From: Pseudomonas karstica
GTDB taxonomy: Bacteria; Pseudomonadota; Gammaproteobacteria; Pseudomonadales; Pseudomonadaceae
Length of the DNA stretch: 64,000 nt
Assembly: GCF_009707515.1 (NCBI RefSeq)
Contig: NZ_WLYI01000005.1
Span: 62,001-126,000, forward strand
Direction of reading: 5' to 3'
Position numbers and translations under genes: made by a program. The notes below the pieces were generated by a model. The model was not told where the DNA came from. It saw nothing but the letters and a program-made list of their open reading frames with translations, and did no database searches. Shown here one piece after another: positions 49,073 through 58,853 of the stretch (position 1 is its first letter; each line of letters opens with the position of its first letter).

Positions 49073-50722
49073 TTAAAGCAGGATGGTGCGGATGTCCGCC
49101 AGCAGGTCGCTTAGACGCTTGGTGAAGCGTGCAGCAGCGGCGCCGTTGATCACGCGGTGATCGTAGGACAGCGACAGTGGCAGCATCAGCTTCGGCTGGA
49201 AGGCTTTGCCGTCCCACACAGGCTGGATGGTGGCCTTGGAAACACCAAGGATCGCCACTTCCGGCGCGTTGACGATTGGCGTGAAGCCAGTGCCGCCAAT
49301 GTGCCCCAGGCTGGAGATGGTGAAGCAAGCACCCTGCATATCGTCTGCCGTGAGCTTCTTGTCGCGGGCCTTGGCGGCCAGCGCAGCAGCCTCGGCGGCA
49401 AGCTGCAGCAGGCTCTTCTGATCAACGTTCTTGATCACAGGCACCAGCAGGCCATCCGGAGTATCGACCGCGAAGCCGATGTTCACGTACTTCTTGCGAA
49501 TGATCGCCTTGCCGCTTGGGGCCAACGAACTGTTGAAGTCCGGCAGCTCCTTGAGCAGGTGAGCGCAGGACTTGAGTAGCAGTGGCAGGATGGTCAGCTT
49601 GACGCCGGCCTTTTCCGCCACGGCTTTCTGGGCAATACGGAACGCTTCCAGCTCGGTGATATCCGCCGAGTCGAATTGGGTCACGTGCGGGATGTTCAGC
49701 CAGCTGCGGTGCAGGCTCGACGCGCCGATTTGCATCAGGCGAGTCATCGGCACTTCTTCGGTTTCGCCGAAGCGGCTGAAATCCACCACCGGGATCGGTG
49801 GAATACCAGCACCACCGGTTGCGCCGGCAGCAGCCGGGGCTTCCTTGGCCTTCTGCATCATGGATTTGACGTAGACCTGCACGTCTTCCTTGAGCACACG
49901 GCCGTGAGGACCGCTGGCAGTTACCGCGTTCAGCTCAACGCCGAACTCACGGGCCAGTTGGCGCACGGCAGGGCCGGCATGCACTTTGGCACCGCTTGGC
50001 GCAGGCGCAGCAGCAGGGGCCGGTGCGGCCTCGGCTTTTGCAGCCGGCGCAGGAGCGGCAGCAGCAGGTGTAGCTTCAGCCTTGGCCGCCGGCGCAGCAG
50101 CGGCTGGAGCCGGTGCTGCAGCAGGGGCCGCGCCGGCAACTTTCAGCTTGAGGATGAAGTCGCCAGTGCCGACTTCGTCTTCGAGCTTGACCGCGATGCT
50201 TTCCACCACACCGGCAGCCGGCGATGGAATTTCCATGCTGGCCTTGTCGGATTCCAGGGTGATCAGCGACTGGTCGGCTTCGACGGTATCGCCGACCTTG
50301 ACCAGCAACTCGATGATCTTGGCCTTGCCCGACGAACCGATGTCCGGAACATGAATGTCCTGGACGGTCGCAGCGGCGGCAGGTGCAGCAGCCGGGGCCG
50401 CTGGGGCCTCGGCAGCAGCAGGTTTTTCAGCCGCAGGGGCTGGAGCGGCAGCCGCAGGCGCGGCAGCCTCAGGAGCCGTCGCGGCGGCGCCTTCGATTTC
50501 CAGTTCCAGCAGTTCGTCGCCTTCTTTCAGGCGGTCGCCCAGCTTCACTTTCAGGCTCTTGACCACGCCGGCTTTGGGAGCAGGGATTTCCATGCTCGCC
50601 TTGTCCGATTCCAGGGTCAGGATGCTCTGGTCGGCTTCGACAGTGTCGCCGACCTTCACAAACAGCTCGATTACTTCACCTTCACCGCTGCCGATGTCAG
50701 GTACGCGAATGAGTTCGCTCAC
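49073..50722 (-). CDS. aceF: pyruvate dehydrogenase E2, dihydrolipoamide acetyltransferase
   Basis: E2 transfers the acetyl group from E1 to CoA and forms the core of the complex. It is 549 residues: two lipoyl domains with lipoylated Lys41 and Lys160 in the repeated ESDKASMEIP, joined by Ala/Pro-rich swinging linkers; an E1/E3-binding domain (AGPAVRQLAREFGVELNAV); and the catalytic core ending LSYDHRVINGAAAARF. The active-site His is present, and Asn stands where many E2s have Asp, as in the Azotobacter vinelandii enzyme. Start is GTG at 50722 after GAGGAG. It follows aceE by eleven bases. Confidence 0.97.
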   Translation of the reverse strand: MSELIRVPDIGSGEGEVIELFVKVGDTVEADQSILTLESDKASMEIPAPKAGVVKSLKVKLGDRLKEGDELLELEIEGAAATAPEAAAPAAAAPAPAAEKPAAAEAPAAPAAAPAAAATVQDIHVPDIGSSGKAKIIELLVKVGDTVEADQSLITLESDKASMEIPSPAAGVVESIAVKLEDEVGTGDFILKLKVAGAAPAAAPAPAAAAPAAKAEATPAAAAPAPAAKAEAAPAPAAAPAPSGAKVHAGPAVRQLAREFGVELNAVTASGPHGRVLKEDVQVYVKSMMQKAKEAPAAAGATGGAGIPPIPVVDFSRFGETEEVPMTRLMQIGASSLHRSWLNIPHVTQFDSADITELEAFRIAQKAVAEKAGVKLTILPLLLKSCAHLLKELPDFNSSLAPSGKAIIRKKYVNIGFAVDTPDGLLVPVIKNVDQKSLLQLAAEAAALAAKARDKKLTADDMQGACFTISSLGHIGGTGFTPIVNAPEVAILGVSKATIQPVWDGKAFQPKLMLPLSLSYDHRVINGAAAARFTKRLSDLLADIRTILL

Positions 50723-50733
50723 AAAAAAACTCC

Positions 50734-53379
50734 TCAGCAGTCCAGTGGGTTGCGTTTTTCCGGGTTGATCCCGAACTTGACGATAGCCTCGGCCACCACC
50801 TTGGGTTCGATATCACCGCGGTCAGCCAAGGCTTCCAGGGCTGCCAACACCACGAAGTGACGGTCTACTTCGAAGAAGTGACGCAGCTTCTTGCGGCTGT
50901 CACTGCGGCCGAAACCATCGGTGCCCAGGACTTTGAATTCCTTGGACGGGACCCACTGACGAATTTGTTCAGCAAACAGTTTCATGTAGTCGGTGGAGGC
51001 GATAACCGGACCCTTACGACCCGTCAGGCACTCTTCGACGTAGCTCAGCGCAGGCTTCTGGCCCGGGTGCAGGCGGTTGCTGCGCTCCACGGCCAGGCCG
51101 TCGCGACGCAGTTCGTTGAAGCTGGTAACGCTCCATACGTCAGCACCGATGTTGAACTCTTCACGCAGGATCTTCGCCGCTTCACGCACTTCGCGCAGGA
51201 TGGTGCCGGAGCCCATCAGTTGTACGTGGTGTGCCGCTTCCTTGGTGTCTTCTTCGAGCAGGTACATGCCCTTGATGATGCCCTCTTCCACGCCGGCCGG
51301 CATGGCTGGCTGCTGGTAAGACTCGTTCATCACGGTGATGTAGTAGAAAACGTCCTGCTGCTCTTCGGTCATCTTCTTCATGCCGTCCTGGATGATCACC
51401 GCCAGCTCATAGCCGTAGGTTGGATCAAAGGTGCGGCAGTTCGGGATGGTGGCAGCCAGGATGTGGCTGTGACCGTCTTCGTGTTGCAGGCCTTCGCCGT
51501 TCAACGTGGTCCGCCCGGCGGTACCGCCGATCAGGAAACCACGGGTACGGCTGTCGCCGGCAGCCCAGGCCAGGTCGCCGATACGCTGGAAGCCGAACAT
51601 CGAGTAGAAGATGTAGAACGGCAGCATCGGCTGGTTATGGCTGGAGTACGAGGTACCGGCAGCGATGAAGGAGCTCATGGCGCCCGCTTCGTTGATGCCT
51701 TCTTCGAGGATCTGGCCCTTCTTGTCTTCCTTGTAGAACATCACCTGGTCTTTATCGACCGGATCGTAGAGCTGGCCGACGGAGGAGTAGATGCCCAACT
51801 GGCGGAACATGCCTTCCATACCGAAGGTACGGGCTTCGTCCGGGATGATCGGAACGATACGCGAGCCGATTTCCTTGTCCTTGACCAGTTGCGCGAGGAT
51901 CCGCACGAAGGCCATGGTGGTGGAGATTTCACGGTCGCCCGAGCCGTCCAGGATAGCCTTGAGGGTATCGAGTGGCGGTGTCGGGATGCTGCTGCTCTTG
52001 GCGCGACGCTGAGGCACGAAACCGCCCAGTGCGGTGCGACGCTCACTCAGGTAACGGGCTTCGGCGCTGTTTGGCTCAGGCTTGAAGAACGGCAGGTTTT
52101 CCAGCTCTTCGTCCTTGACCGGGATGTCGAAGCGATCGCGGAACAACTTCAGGCTGTCGACATCGACTTTCTTGGTGTTGTGCGCAGTGTTTTTCGCTTC
52201 GCCGGCACCGGTGCCATAACCTTTGATGGTCTTGGCCAGGATGACAGTCGGTTGTTCTTTGTGGTTGACCGCTTCGTGGTACGCCGCGTAGACCTTGTAC
52301 GGGTCGTGGCCGCCACGGTTGAGTTTCCAGATCTCGTCGTCGGACAGGTCTGCAACCATCGCCTTGAGTTCCGGCGAGTTGAAGAAGTGTTCACGCACGA
52401 ACGCGCCGTCTTTGGCCTTGTAGTTCTGGTACTCGCCGTCGATGACTTCATCCATCCGGCGCTGCAGGATACCGTCGACGTCCTTGGCCAGCAGTGGGTC
52501 CCAGAAACGGCCCCAGATGACTTTGGTCACGTTCCACTGAGCACCGCGGAATACGCCTTCGAGTTCCTGGATGATCTTGCCGTTGCCGCGAACCGGGCCG
52601 TCGAGGCGCTGCAGGTTGCAGTTGATGACGAAGATCAGGTTGTCGAGCTTCTCGCGGCCAGCCAGCGAGATCGCGCCCAGGGATTCGGGCTCGTCGCACT
52701 CGCCGTCGCCCAGGAAGCACCAGACTTTCTGCTTGCCTTCAGGGATGAAGCCACGGGCTTCCAGGTACTTCATGAAACGTGCCTGGTAGATCGCCTGGAT
52801 TGGGCCCAGACCCATGGATACGGTCGGGAACTGCCAGAAATCAGGCATCAGCCAAGGGTGCGGGTAGGACGAGAGGCCCTGGCCGTCGACTTCCTGGCGG
52901 AAGTTGTTCATCTGGTCTTCGGTGATGCGGCCTTCCATGAACGCACGGGCGTAGACGCCTGGCGAGGTGTGGCCCTGGAAGTAGATCAGGTCGCCGCCGT
53001 GCTCTTCGGTCGGGGCCTGGAAGAAGTAGTTGAAGCCAATGTCATACAGGGTTGCGCTGGAGGCGAAGCTGGAGATGTGACCGCCCAGGTCAGAATCTTT
53101 CAAGTTCGTGCGCATGACCATTGCCATCGCGTTCCAGCGTACCAGCGAGCGAATGCGGCGTTCCATGAACAGGTCGCCAGGCATGCGTGCTTCGTGGGTA
53201 ACTGGGATGGTGTTGCGGTATGGCGTGGTGATGGCGTAGGGCAGTTGCGAGCCGCTGCGGGTCGCGAGTTCGCCCATACGGGTCATCAGGTAGTGAGCAC
53301 GGTCTTCGCCTTCTTTGTCGAGAACCGATTCCAGGGCGTCCAGCCATTCCTGGGTTTCGACGGGATCGAGGTCTTGCAT
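50734..53379 (-). CDS. aceE: pyruvate dehydrogenase E1, homodimeric type
   Basis: The thiamine diphosphate-dependent decarboxylase of the pyruvate dehydrogenase complex, 881 residues, close to the 887 of E. coli. The ThDP motif begins GDGECDEPESLGAISLAGRE and ends in the Asn-containing NLIFVINCNLQRLDGPVRGN (quoted here in segments). The active-site region GDLIYFQGHTSPGVYARAF and the C-terminal GTDGFGRSDSRKKLRHFFEV are also typical. It is the first gene of aceEF; no regulator gene is adjacent, but a twin palindrome lies upstream. The minus strand opposite holds a long open frame that is only a shadow. Confidence 0.98.
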   Translation of the reverse strand: MQDLDPVETQEWLDALESVLDKEGEDRAHYLMTRMGELATRSGSQLPYAITTPYRNTIPVTHEARMPGDLFMERRIRSLVRWNAMAMVMRTNLKDSDLGGHISSFASSATLYDIGFNYFFQAPTEEHGGDLIYFQGHTSPGVYARAFMEGRITEDQMNNFRQEVDGQGLSSYPHPWLMPDFWQFPTVSMGLGPIQAIYQARFMKYLEARGFIPEGKQKVWCFLGDGECDEPESLGAISLAGREKLDNLIFVINCNLQRLDGPVRGNGKIIQELEGVFRGAQWNVTKVIWGRFWDPLLAKDVDGILQRRMDEVIDGEYQNYKAKDGAFVREHFFNSPELKAMVADLSDDEIWKLNRGGHDPYKVYAAYHEAVNHKEQPTVILAKTIKGYGTGAGEAKNTAHNTKKVDVDSLKLFRDRFDIPVKDEELENLPFFKPEPNSAEARYLSERRTALGGFVPQRRAKSSSIPTPPLDTLKAILDGSGDREISTTMAFVRILAQLVKDKEIGSRIVPIIPDEARTFGMEGMFRQLGIYSSVGQLYDPVDKDQVMFYKEDKKGQILEEGINEAGAMSSFIAAGTSYSSHNQPMLPFYIFYSMFGFQRIGDLAWAAGDSRTRGFLIGGTAGRTTLNGEGLQHEDGHSHILAATIPNCRTFDPTYGYELAVIIQDGMKKMTEEQQDVFYYITVMNESYQQPAMPAGVEEGIIKGMYLLEEDTKEAAHHVQLMGSGTILREVREAAKILREEFNIGADVWSVTSFNELRRDGLAVERSNRLHPGQKPALSYVEECLTGRKGPVIASTDYMKLFAEQIRQWVPSKEFKVLGTDGFGRSDSRKKLRHFFEVDRHFVVLAALEALADRGDIEPKVVAEAIVKFGINPEKRNPLDC

Positions 53380-53488
53380 GGCTTGCTCCAGGGCGGAAAG
53401 GCTACCAGAATCGGTTGCCTGAGTTTGCGACTGGCCTTGTGGGCAGACGACATAAATTCTTGGATGGCCGGAGATTGTTCCGGCGTCC

Positions 53489-53503
53489 TGTAGTTTTACT
53501 ACA
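53489..53503. promoter_or_regulatory. palindromic operator candidate 1 upstream of aceE
   Basis: TGTAGTTTTACTACA, six-base perfect arms around TTT, 110 bases upstream of the aceE start. A second copy in opposite orientation lies 52 bases away. The form suggests a dimeric GntR-type regulator such as PdhR, which controls aceEF in enterics with a different sequence. Confidence 0.6.
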
Positions 53504-53540
53504 AATCGTCGGCCATTTCAGCCTTTCGAATGTATATACG

Positions 53541-53555
53541 AGTAGTAAAACTACA
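53541..53555. promoter_or_regulatory. palindromic operator candidate 2 upstream of aceE
   Basis: AGTAGTAAAACTACA matches the reverse complement of site 1 at 14 of 15 positions. The centre-to-centre spacing is 52 bases, close to five helical turns, so two bound dimers would lie on the same face of the DNA. Confidence 0.6.
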
Positions 53556-53761
53556 CAAGAGCGAGGTAGTTGCTCGGTCTGGCTGGTGAGCATAATCGTT
53601 ATTGTTGATCTTTTGCGAACAAGAAAAGGTGGAGTTTTAATGTTTCCTGCCAAAAATTGTAATTTTTCAGCTATTTATAACTTTTGTTCGACAGTCCTTT
53701 ACCGAGCATGGTTCTGGCGTTCACAGCAACAGGCCATTTACGCGCCGATTAAGGATAGACC

Positions 53762-56701
53762 ATGAGCCTTCCAATACTGGCTGAACTGCCGGCCGTTCTC
53801 CTGCCATTTGCCAAGCGGGCCGAGCAGTCATTTCGTGACGCGGCGGCCAGATTGGAGGGTGATAATGGCCTTTCTGAGTGGACGCTGCAACGCTGGGCCG
53901 ACTTCGCCCGGGTCTGCGCTGCCAGTGATTTCGTCATTGAACAGAGTGTTCGTGACCCTTTGATGTTGCTCGAGCTGGTGGCCTGGGGCGAACTGGATCG
54001 CAGCTTTGTGCCTGATGAGCTGTGCGGGCAGATTGCCGCCGCAGTGCAACAAGCAGAAACAGAAGATGAACTGGGCCGCGTCCTGCGCCGCCAGCGCACC
54101 CGGCTACAAGTGCGGATTATCTGGCGCGACCTGACCCGACAAGCGGACCTGGTCCAGACCTGTCGCGACCTGTCGGACATGGCCGATGCCTGCATCGACC
54201 AGGCCTATCAATGGCTGTACCAGCGCCATTGCGTGCAATTCGGCACGCCGACCGGGCGCCGCAGTGGCGAACCGCAGCAGATGGTCATCCTCGGCATGGG
54301 CAAGCTGGGCGCGGTGGAGTTGAACCTGTCCTCGGACATCGACCTGATCTTCGCCTACCCTGAAGGCGGCGAAACCGTGGGCGTCAAGCGTTCCCTGGAT
54401 AACCAGGAGTTCTTCATTCGCCTGGGACAGCGGCTGATCAAGGCCCTGGATCCGATGACCGTCGACGGTTTTGTGTTCCGTGTCGACATGCGCCTGCGGC
54501 CTTATGGCTCGGCCGGTGCACTGGTACTCAGTTTTAATGCGCTGGAGCAGTACTATCAGGATCAGGGGCGCGACTGGGAACGCTACGCCATGATCAAGGC
54601 GCGAGTGGTGGCTGGCGATCAGTTGGCCGGCGCGCAATTGCTCGACATGCTCAGGCCGTTCGTCTACCGGCGTTACCTGGACTTTTCTGCCATCGAAGCG
54701 TTGCGCACGATGAAGCAACTGATTCAGCAGGAGGTGCGGCGCAAGGGCATGGCCGAGAACATCAAGCTGGGTTCTGGTGGCATTCGCGAGGTGGAGTTTA
54801 TTGCCCAGGCATTCCAACTGATTCACGGCGGTCGCGATTTGAGCCTGCAGCAACGTTCGCTGCTAAAGGTGCTTGGCACGCTGGAAGGACAGGGCTATCT
54901 GCCGGCGGCGGTGATCGCCGAGCTACGCAGCGGCTACGAATTTTTGCGTTATACCGAACACGCGATCCAGGCGATTGCCGACCGCCAGACGCAAATGCTT
55001 CCACACAGCGCTGAAGATCAGGCACGGATTGCCTTCATGATGGGTTTTCCGGACTGGACGGCGTTCCATGAACGCCTGATGTACTGGCGTGGCCGGGTGG
55101 ACTGGCACTTTCGCCAGGTGATTGCCGATCCTGATGAAGACGAGGGCGAAGAAAGCGAACTGGTGGTCGGCGGCGAGTGGTTGCCATTGTGGGAAGAGTC
55201 CCAGGATGAAGAAGCCGCTTGTCGACAACTGCAGGAAGGCGGCTTTATCGATGCCCCCAAAGCCTTGAAAACCCTGGCCGGCCTGCGTGGCAGTCCGCAA
55301 TTACGGGCCATGCAGCGTCTGGGGCGTGAGCGGCTGGATGCGTTTATCCCGCGCTTGCTGGCCCAGGCGGTCGAGCATGCCAACCCCGATCTGGTGTTGG
55401 AGCGCGTATTGCCACTGGTGGAGGCTGTGGCGCGGCGCTCTGCCTACCTGGTGCTACTGACGGAGAACCCCGACGCCCTGCGCCGGTTGTTGACCCTGTG
55501 CGCCGCGAGCCCGTGGATAGCCGAGCAGATCACGCGTTTCCCGCTGTTGCTGGATGAATTGCTCAACGAAGGCCGCCTGTTCAAGCCGCCCCTGGCGCCG
55601 GAGCTGGCGGCCGAGTTGCGCGAGCGCCTGACGCGGATTCCCGAAGATGACCTTGAGCAGCAGATGGAGGCGCTGCGTCACTTCAAGCTGGCGCACCGAC
55701 TGCGTGTCGCGGCCTCGGAAATTGCCGGCAGCCTGGCGCTGATGAAGGTCAGCGACTACCTGACCTGGCTCGCCGAGGCGATCCTCGAGCAAGTGCTGGC
55801 CCTGGCCTGGCGCCAGACCGTCGCGCGCCACGGTACGCCACAACGGGTCGACGGCACCCTGTGCAATCCAGGGTTCATCATTGTCGGTTATGGGAAAGTC
55901 GGCGGAATCGAGTTGGGTCATGGTTCTGACCTGGACCTGGTGTTTATCCATGACGGCGATCCGCAAGCCGAAACCGATGGCGCCAAACCTATCGACGGGG
56001 CGCAGTTTTTTACGCGCCTGGGCCAGCGGATCATTCACCTGCTGACCACCCAGACCAACTCCGGGCAGCTGTATGAAGTAGATATGCGCCTGCGGCCCTC
56101 GGGCGCATCCGGTTTGTTGGTGAGCTCCCTGGGGGCGTTTGCCCGTTATCAGGAAAACGAGGCCTGGACGTGGGAACATCAAGCTCTGGTGCGGGCGCGA
56201 GTACTGGTGGGCAGCCAAGAGGTGGGGCGCGCGTTCGAGCAAGTGCGGGCCAGCGTGCTGGGCCGCGAACAGGACCTGGCCAAGCTGCGCCAGGAGGTCA
56301 GCGAGATGCGCGCCAAGATGCGCGACAACCTGGGAACCAAGTCCACCACGGCCGGTACCGCGGCCAATGCCTTCGAAGCCACGGCCTCCTTCGATCTCAA
56401 GCAGGACGCCGGAGGTATCGTCGATATTGAATTTATGGTGCAATACGCGGCTTTGGCGTGGTCTGTGCACCATCCATCGTTGCTGCGCTACACCGATAAT
56501 ATCCGCATCCTGGAAGGCCTGGAGCAGGTCGGGCTGATGCCCACCGCCGATGCCCACCTGTTGCGCGAGGTGTATAAGGCCTACCGTTCCGCGGCTCACC
56601 GCCAGGCCTTGCAGAACGAGGCCGGGACGGTTGCCGGGGACCAGTTCGCTGACGAACGGCGCCAGGTGCAGCGAATCTGGCATGAACTGGGGTTAAGCTG
56701 A
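53762..56701 (+). CDS. glnE: bifunctional glutamine synthetase adenylyltransferase/deadenylylase
   Basis: GlnE adds or removes AMP on glutamine synthetase in response to PII and glutamine. The 979-residue protein has two nucleotidyltransferase domains: the N-terminal deadenylylase with GMGKLGAVELNLSSDIDLIF (residues 178-197) and the C-terminal adenylylase with GYGKVGGIELGHGSDLDLVF (about 708-727). Both carry the paired aspartates needed for metal binding. The central linker runs between. The ATG at 53762 gives MSLPILAELPAVLLPF. Next come waaF and the LPS genes, 54 bases away with a small hairpin between. Confidence 0.97.
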   Translation: MSLPILAELPAVLLPFAKRAEQSFRDAAARLEGDNGLSEWTLQRWADFARVCAASDFVIEQSVRDPLMLLELVAWGELDRSFVPDELCGQIAAAVQQAETEDELGRVLRRQRTRLQVRIIWRDLTRQADLVQTCRDLSDMADACIDQAYQWLYQRHCVQFGTPTGRRSGEPQQMVILGMGKLGAVELNLSSDIDLIFAYPEGGETVGVKRSLDNQEFFIRLGQRLIKALDPMTVDGFVFRVDMRLRPYGSAGALVLSFNALEQYYQDQGRDWERYAMIKARVVAGDQLAGAQLLDMLRPFVYRRYLDFSAIEALRTMKQLIQQEVRRKGMAENIKLGSGGIREVEFIAQAFQLIHGGRDLSLQQRSLLKVLGTLEGQGYLPAAVIAELRSGYEFLRYTEHAIQAIADRQTQMLPHSAEDQARIAFMMGFPDWTAFHERLMYWRGRVDWHFRQVIADPDEDEGEESELVVGGEWLPLWEESQDEEAACRQLQEGGFIDAPKALKTLAGLRGSPQLRAMQRLGRERLDAFIPRLLAQAVEHANPDLVLERVLPLVEAVARRSAYLVLLTENPDALRRLLTLCAASPWIAEQITRFPLLLDELLNEGRLFKPPLAPELAAELRERLTRIPEDDLEQQMEALRHFKLAHRLRVAASEIAGSLALMKVSDYLTWLAEAILEQVLALAWRQTVARHGTPQRVDGTLCNPGFIIVGYGKVGGIELGHGSDLDLVFIHDGDPQAETDGAKPIDGAQFFTRLGQRIIHLLTTQTNSGQLYEVDMRLRPSGASGLLVSSLGAFARYQENEAWTWEHQALVRARVLVGSQEVGRAFEQVRASVLGREQDLAKLRQEVSEMRAKMRDNLGTKSTTAGTAANAFEATASFDLKQDAGGIVDIEFMVQYAALAWSVHHPSLLRYTDNIRILEGLEQVGLMPTADAHLLREVYKAYRSAAHRQALQNEAGTVAGDQFADERRQVQRIWHELGLS

Positions 56702-56715
56702 AACACTATTAAGGC

Positions 56716-56735
56716 GGGGAGGCATGAGCCTCCCC
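56716..56735. terminator. hairpin between glnE and waaF
   Basis: GGGGAGGC (56716-56723) and GCCTCCCC (56728-56735) pair with loop ATGA, 15 bases after glnE and 20 before waaF. No T-run follows, so it is a weak terminator or an attenuator/processing site that sets different levels for glnE and the LPS operon. Confidence 0.55.
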
Positions 56736-56755
56736 GTATCGTTTGTGGAAACTAC

Positions 56756-57790
56756 ATGAATATTCTGATCGTTGGGCCCAGTTGGGTCGGTGACATGGTG
56801 ATGGCACAGACACTGTTCCAGTGCCTGAAACAGCGTCATCCCGACTGCCAAATCGACGTGCTCGCCCCCGAGTGGAGCCGGCCGATCCTCGAGCGCATGC
56901 CCCAAGTGCGCAAGGCACTGAGTTTTCCGCTCGGCCATGGGGCGCTGGAGCTGGCGACTCGTCGACGTATCGGCAAGTCCCTGGCCGGTCAGTACGATCA
57001 GGCGATCTTGTTGCCCAACTCGATGAAGTCGGCGCTGGTACCGTTTTTTGCCGGTATTGCCAAGCGTACCGGCTGGCGCGGCGAGTTCCGCTACGGTTTG
57101 CTCAACGACGTGCGCAAGCTGGACAAGGCTCGCTACCCGCTGATGATTGAGCGTTTCATGGCCTTGGCTTATGCGCCGGGTGCCGAATTGCCTACGCCTT
57201 ATCCGCGCCCGAGCCTGCAAATCGACCCCGCCAGCCGTGACACGGCCCTGGCCAAGTTCGGCCTGGTCCTTGACCGACCGGTGTTGGCGCTGTGCCCGGG
57301 TGCCGAGTTTGGCGAGTCCAAGCGCTGGCCGTCGGAACATTACGCGGCGGTCGCGGAGATGAAGATCCGTGAAGGCTGGCAAGTCTGGTTGTTCGGCTCG
57401 AAAAACGATCACTCAGTGGGTGAAGACATTCGTCAGCGCCTGATCCCGGGGCTGCGCGAAGAAGCGGTCAACCTCAGCGGCGACACCTCCCTGGCCGAGG
57501 CCATTGACCTGCTGTCCTGTGCCGATTCGGTGGTATCCAACGACTCCGGCCTGATGCATGTGGCTGCTGCGCTGAATCGCCCGCTGGTGGCGGTGTATGG
57601 TTCGACCTCTCCAGGTTTTACTCCGCCATTGGCCGACAAAGTCGAAGTGGTGCGCCTGGGCCTGGATTGCAGCCCGTGCTTTGATCGCACTTGCCGTTTT
57701 GGCCATTACAACTGTTTGCGCCAATTGTTGCCCGCACCTGTGGCCGATGCCTTGCAGCGGTTGCAGGGCTCTGTGGTCGAGGTTCGTTAA
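56756..57790 (+). CDS. waaF: ADP-heptose:LPS heptosyltransferase II
   Basis: A 344-residue GT-B glycosyltransferase (family 9) adding the second heptose of the LPS inner core at the cytoplasmic face of the inner membrane. It has MNILIVGPSWVGDMVMAQTL at the N-terminus, CPGAEFGESKRWP, and the ADP-heptose site SNDSGLMHVAAAL. The C-terminal GSTSPGFTPPL is usual. Order waaF-waaC-waaG-waaP is the standard Pseudomonas core operon. It starts 20 bases after a hairpin and overlaps none; the waaC start follows one base after its stop. Confidence 0.95.
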   Translation: MNILIVGPSWVGDMVMAQTLFQCLKQRHPDCQIDVLAPEWSRPILERMPQVRKALSFPLGHGALELATRRRIGKSLAGQYDQAILLPNSMKSALVPFFAGIAKRTGWRGEFRYGLLNDVRKLDKARYPLMIERFMALAYAPGAELPTPYPRPSLQIDPASRDTALAKFGLVLDRPVLALCPGAEFGESKRWPSEHYAAVAEMKIREGWQVWLFGSKNDHSVGEDIRQRLIPGLREEAVNLSGDTSLAEAIDLLSCADSVVSNDSGLMHVAAALNRPLVAVYGSTSPGFTPPLADKVEVVRLGLDCSPCFDRTCRFGHYNCLRQLLPAPVADALQRLQGSVVEVR

Positions 57791-57791
57791 G

Positions 57792-58853
57792 TTGCGGGTA
57801 CTGGTAATCAAGACCTCATCCCTGGGCGACGTGATTCATGCCTTACCGGCCTTGACCGACGCGGCGCGGGCGATCCCCGGGATTCGCTTTGACTGGGTAG
57901 TGGAAGAAGGTTTTGCCGAAATTCCCACTTGGCACCCGGCGGTAGATAAAGTGATCCCGGTGGCCATCCGTCGCTGGCGCAAGAACCTCTGGCAGACCTT
58001 CAAGAGTGGCGAGTGGCGGCGCTTCAAACAGCGTATCCAGTCAACCAAGTACGATCTGGTGATCGATGCCCAAGGCCTGCTGAAAAGTGCTTGGCTGACC
58101 CGTTACGTTCGCGCTCCGGTGGCTGGTTTCGACAAGCAGTCGGCTCGCGAACCGCTGGCGGCGCGCTTTTATTCCCGGCGCTTGGCGGTGGCCCGCGGGC
58201 AACACGCGGTGGAGCGTTTGCGCCAACTGTTTGCCGTTGCCCTCGGTTATGACTTGCCCAAAGGCCTGGGGGATTATGGCCTGAACGTCGACAAGCTGCT
58301 GGGTTTGCCACCGAAAAAACCTTTTGTGTTGCTGCTCCACGGCACTACCTGGGACACCAAGCACTGGCCGGAAACCTACTGGCGTGACCTGGCCGAGCGC
58401 ATGGACCGGCTGGGTGTCGACGTGAAGTTGCCTTGGGGCAATGCCGCTGAAAAAGCTCGTGCCGAACGGCTTGCCCAAGGCCTGGAAAACGCTGAAGTGC
58501 TGCCCAAGCTGAACCTGGCGGGTGTGGCGCGGGTGCTGGCCGGGGCCAAGGCTTGCGTGGCTGTGGACACGGGGCTCGGCCACCTGGCAGCCGCCTTGGA
58601 CGTGCCGACGATTTCCTTGTTCGGCCCCACCAACCCCGGCCTGACGGGCGCCTATGGCAAGGCCCAGATTCACCTGGCCAGCGACTTTCCCTGCGCGCCG
58701 TGCCTGCAAAAGAAATGCACCTATCAACCGAGCGCTGACGACCTGCGCCGGTTTGATATCAAGCGCGAGTGGCCCCTGTGCTTCACTCGCCTGAACCCTG
58801 AGCGTGTCGCGAGCCGATTGAGCACGTTGTTACTGGCTGAGGAGCTGCGCTGA
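57792..58853 (+). CDS. waaC: LPS heptosyltransferase I
   Basis: A 353-residue family-9 glycosyltransferase that adds the first heptose to Kdo. RVLVIKTSSLGDVIHALPAL starts it, and the sugar-nucleotide site is AVDTGLGHLAAAL with GPTNPGLTGAYG after it. No ATG fits: the TTG at 57792, one base after the waaF stop and with GAGG nine bases upstream, is the start that aligns with WaaC proteins. The frame extends further up inside waaF. Its TGA overlaps the waaG ATG by one base. Confidence 0.94.
   Translation: MRVLVIKTSSLGDVIHALPALTDAARAIPGIRFDWVVEEGFAEIPTWHPAVDKVIPVAIRRWRKNLWQTFKSGEWRRFKQRIQSTKYDLVIDAQGLLKSAWLTRYVRAPVAGFDKQSAREPLAARFYSRRLAVARGQHAVERLRQLFAVALGYDLPKGLGDYGLNVDKLLGLPPKKPFVLLLHGTTWDTKHWPETYWRDLAERMDRLGVDVKLPWGNAAEKARAERLAQGLENAEVLPKLNLAGVARVLAGAKACVAVDTGLGHLAAALDVPTISLFGPTNPGLTGAYGKAQIHLASDFPCAPCLQKKCTYQPSADDLRRFDIKREWPLCFTRLNPERVASRLSTLLLAEELR

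Larger units (their letters stand above)
53380..53761. promoter_or_regulatory. aceE-glnE divergent promoter region
   Basis: A 382-base gene-free region with promoters for aceEF (leftward) and glnE (rightward). It contains two copies of one palindrome (listed separately) and a TATATAC stretch at 53533-53539 between them. The right part (53600-53740) is AT-rich, unlike the coding DNA around it. I could not fix -35/-10 boxes. Confidence 0.6.

Noticed and set aside
50857..53493. 878-codon open frame on the plus strand opposite aceE
   Set aside because: It mirrors the whole of aceE. In GC-rich Pseudomonas DNA the codon bias of a real gene often leaves the antisense frame open. No ribosome binding site, family resemblance or context supports it.
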